Assembly: GCA_902626505.1 (NCBI GenBank)
Contig: CACOFQ010000004.1
Location: 51,333 to 115,332, forward strand
Direction of reading: 5' to 3'
DNA: 64,000 nucleotides
From: an uncultured Marinoscillum sp.
Lineage (GTDB): Bacteria > Bacteroidota > Bacteroidia > Cytophagales > MED-G16
A program made the position numbers and the translations under genes. The notes under the pieces were generated by a model. It did no database searches. It was not told where the DNA came from and was given only the letters and a program-made list of their open reading frames with translations. Below are positions 62,643-64,000 of the stretch, piece after piece (position 1 is the stretch's first letter; every line of letters begins with the position of its first letter).

Positions 62643-64000
62643 AATTTAACTTAAAAGTAATTAGTAATATAATTGGGATTCTATTAATGATAAATGGATC
62701 CCTAATGTTAACAGCTGTACCTTTTGGGTTATATCATAATGAAGGTTCATGGAAGGGTATTTTAATTTCAGCATTAATTAATTCAGCAGTTGGATTTTTT
62801 CTTTATTACCGAACTAAAGACAACGAAAATAAAGATCTTAAAAAAAGAGATGGTTATTTAATTGTTATATCAAGCTGGGTATTTATGTCTTTTTTTGGGA
62901 TGTTACCTTATTTAATAACAGGTCAAATCCCAAATATTCACGATGCTTTTTTTGAAACAGTTTCAGGTTATACTACCACTGGAGCAACCATATTAAATGA
63001 TATTGAAATATTAGATCATGGAATTTTATACTGGAGAAGTTTGACTCAGTGGATCGGAGGTATGGGTATTATTGTTTTAGCAGTTGCTATTTTACCTTTT
63101 TTAGGTATAGGAGGCATGCAACTATTTGTAGCTGAGGCTCCAGGAGTATCTATAGATAAGCTTCAACCTCGAATAAAAGAGACTGCTATGAGACTTTGGC
63201 AGATATATATATCATTTACTATAATATTATTTTTTATACTATGGGCAGAAGGTATGAATTCTTTTGAGGCTGTAAATCATGCAATGACTACTTTTGCTAC
63301 AGGAGGATTCTCAACAAAAAATGCTAGTATCGGCTATTTTGAATCTCCATTAATTCAGTATACTATTATTTTATTTATGTTCATATCAGCTACTAATTTC
63401 ACACTTATATATTTTGCAATAAAATTAAATTTTAGAAAGATATTTCAAAATGAAGAATTTAGAATTTACACCTCATTTATATTAATATTGACCTCTATAG
63501 TGTTTATAACATTATATTTAATAGATAGCTCTTATGCTGAAGAAACTTTTAGATCTGCTCTTTTTAGTGTTGTTTCAATTTTAACTACAACCGGTTATAC
63601 AACTGTCGATTTTACTGGTTGGACTGAGTTTATAACAATATTATTTTTTATCCTTATGTTTTTTGGAGCCTCTGCTGGATCTACTTCTGGTGGTATTAAA
63701 CTTGTTAGGCATGTAATCCTTTTAAAAAATAGTTATATAGAATTAAAAAAACAGATTCATCAATCTGGAGTGTTTACCTTAAAATTTAATAATAATAAAG
63801 TCCCACAAAATGTAGTTACTAATATTCTAGCCTTCATGATGTTATATGTTGTTATTTTTTCTTTAGGATCAATAATTATGACTCTATTAGGTGTAGATTT
63901 TATGACTGCAATTGGATCAGTTGGAGCAACTTTAGCAAATGTGGGTCCTGGTATTGGAGATGTAGGACCTGCTGGTAATTTTAGTTCAATACCTGATGCA
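62639..64000 (+). CDS. trkH: Trk potassium uptake channel subunit TrkH (3' end outside window)
   Basis: Absent from the ORF track because no stop is reached. It starts at ATG 62639 (MKFNLKVISNIIGILLMINGSLMLTAVPFGLYHNEGSW) overlapping trkA by 4 bp and runs 454 codons to the edge. The selectivity-filter repeats are visible as SGYTTTGAT, TFATGGFST and ILTTTGYTT, with GGMGIIVLAVAILPFLGIGGMQL and FFGASAGSTSGGIKLVRHVILLKN typical of TrkH. Usual length is 480-500, so only a few tens of residues are missing. Confidence 0.95.
   Translation, partial: MKFNLKVISNIIGILLMINGSLMLTAVPFGLYHNEGSWKGILISALINSAVGFFLYYRTKDNENKDLKKRDGYLIVISSWVFMSFFGMLPYLITGQIPNIHDAFFETVSGYTTTGATILNDIEILDHGILYWRSLTQWIGGMGIIVLAVAILPFLGIGGMQLFVAEAPGVSIDKLQPRIKETAMRLWQIYISFTIILFFILWAEGMNSFEAVNHAMTTFATGGFSTKNASIGYFESPLIQYTIILFMFISATNFTLIYFAIKLNFRKIFQNEEFRIYTSFILILTSIVFITLYLIDSSYAEETFRSALFSVVSILTTTGYTTVDFTGWTEFITILFFILMFFGASAGSTSGGIKLVRHVILLKNSYIELKKQIHQSGVFTLKFNNNKVPQNVVTNILAFMMLYVVIFSLGSIIMTLLGVDFMTAIGSVGATLANVGPGIGDVGPAGNFSSIPDA

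Overview
The window is an AT-rich chromosome segment from a member of the Bacteroidota, most likely a marine, streamlined Flavobacteriia-type organism. Support: Bacteroidota-specific families (BatD, DUF4293, DUF1573, DUF4920, DUF4295, long NusB, second GroES-like protein), tight spacing with many 4-26 bp overlaps, and promoters of the Bacteroidota type (TTTG, about 19 bp, TAnnTTTG) in front of nusA, rplU, rpmB and tRNA-His. No plasmid, CRISPR or rRNA genes were seen.

Layout. 1-769: 5' part of nusA (minus) with a promoter and a terminator-like hairpin in its short leader, divergent from cysS. 2342-8708: minus-strand operons (batD-aroC-gltP-like-nfu; ruvB-queG). 8736-14205: apbE, an SMP-30-like protein and nrdBA. 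14206-14527: a regulatory gap with a 20-bp palindrome, phased T-tracts and the rplU-rpmA promoter. 15089-26243: prenyl synthase, rnr, lipB, htpG, truA and two ABC exporters. 26300-30929: a leucine-dehydrogenase-like gene and a core run nusB-ytxH-DUF1573-yajC-ybbR-coaE. 30955-38142: small, mostly secreted or lipid-anchored accessory proteins, including three NTF2-fold lipoproteins and a second SMP-30-like protein.

38225-49254 is a compact, approximately 11-kb integrated element in the tRNA-His gene. A 72-bp direct repeat (3' part of the tRNA) marks both ends, a tyrosine recombinase lies at the left end, and the cargo is defence-type: a type I restriction-modification operon (hsdM, hsdS, hsdR), a small basic protein, a GmrSD-like DUF262/HNH nuclease, a small PD-(D/E)XK-like protein and an unrecognised 257-residue protein. 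Between the two transcription directions lies a relatively GC-rich 376-bp gap that looks like a structured non-coding RNA ending in a terminator. The two plus-strand nuclease genes each begin 5-6 bp after an almost identical 31-bp block that fits a promoter giving leaderless mRNA. The left junction keeps a degenerate tRNA-His-like 5' half with an insertion, which suggests the element carries its own decayed tRNA copy.

49328-64000 returns to core genes: dihydroorotase-like, gcvP (split by a G9 run), rmuC, a GroES-like gene, ornithine aminotransferase, rpmB-rpmG-DUF4295-aminotransferase-ftsY, a sodium:amino-acid symporter and trkA-trkH (trkH runs off the end).

The most promising region for something undescribed is the element's 45.5-49.1 kb interval (candidate RNA, twin promoter blocks, nuclease pair, unknown ORF between repeated sequences). 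All functional statements rest on reading the sequence and family knowledge; no searches were run.
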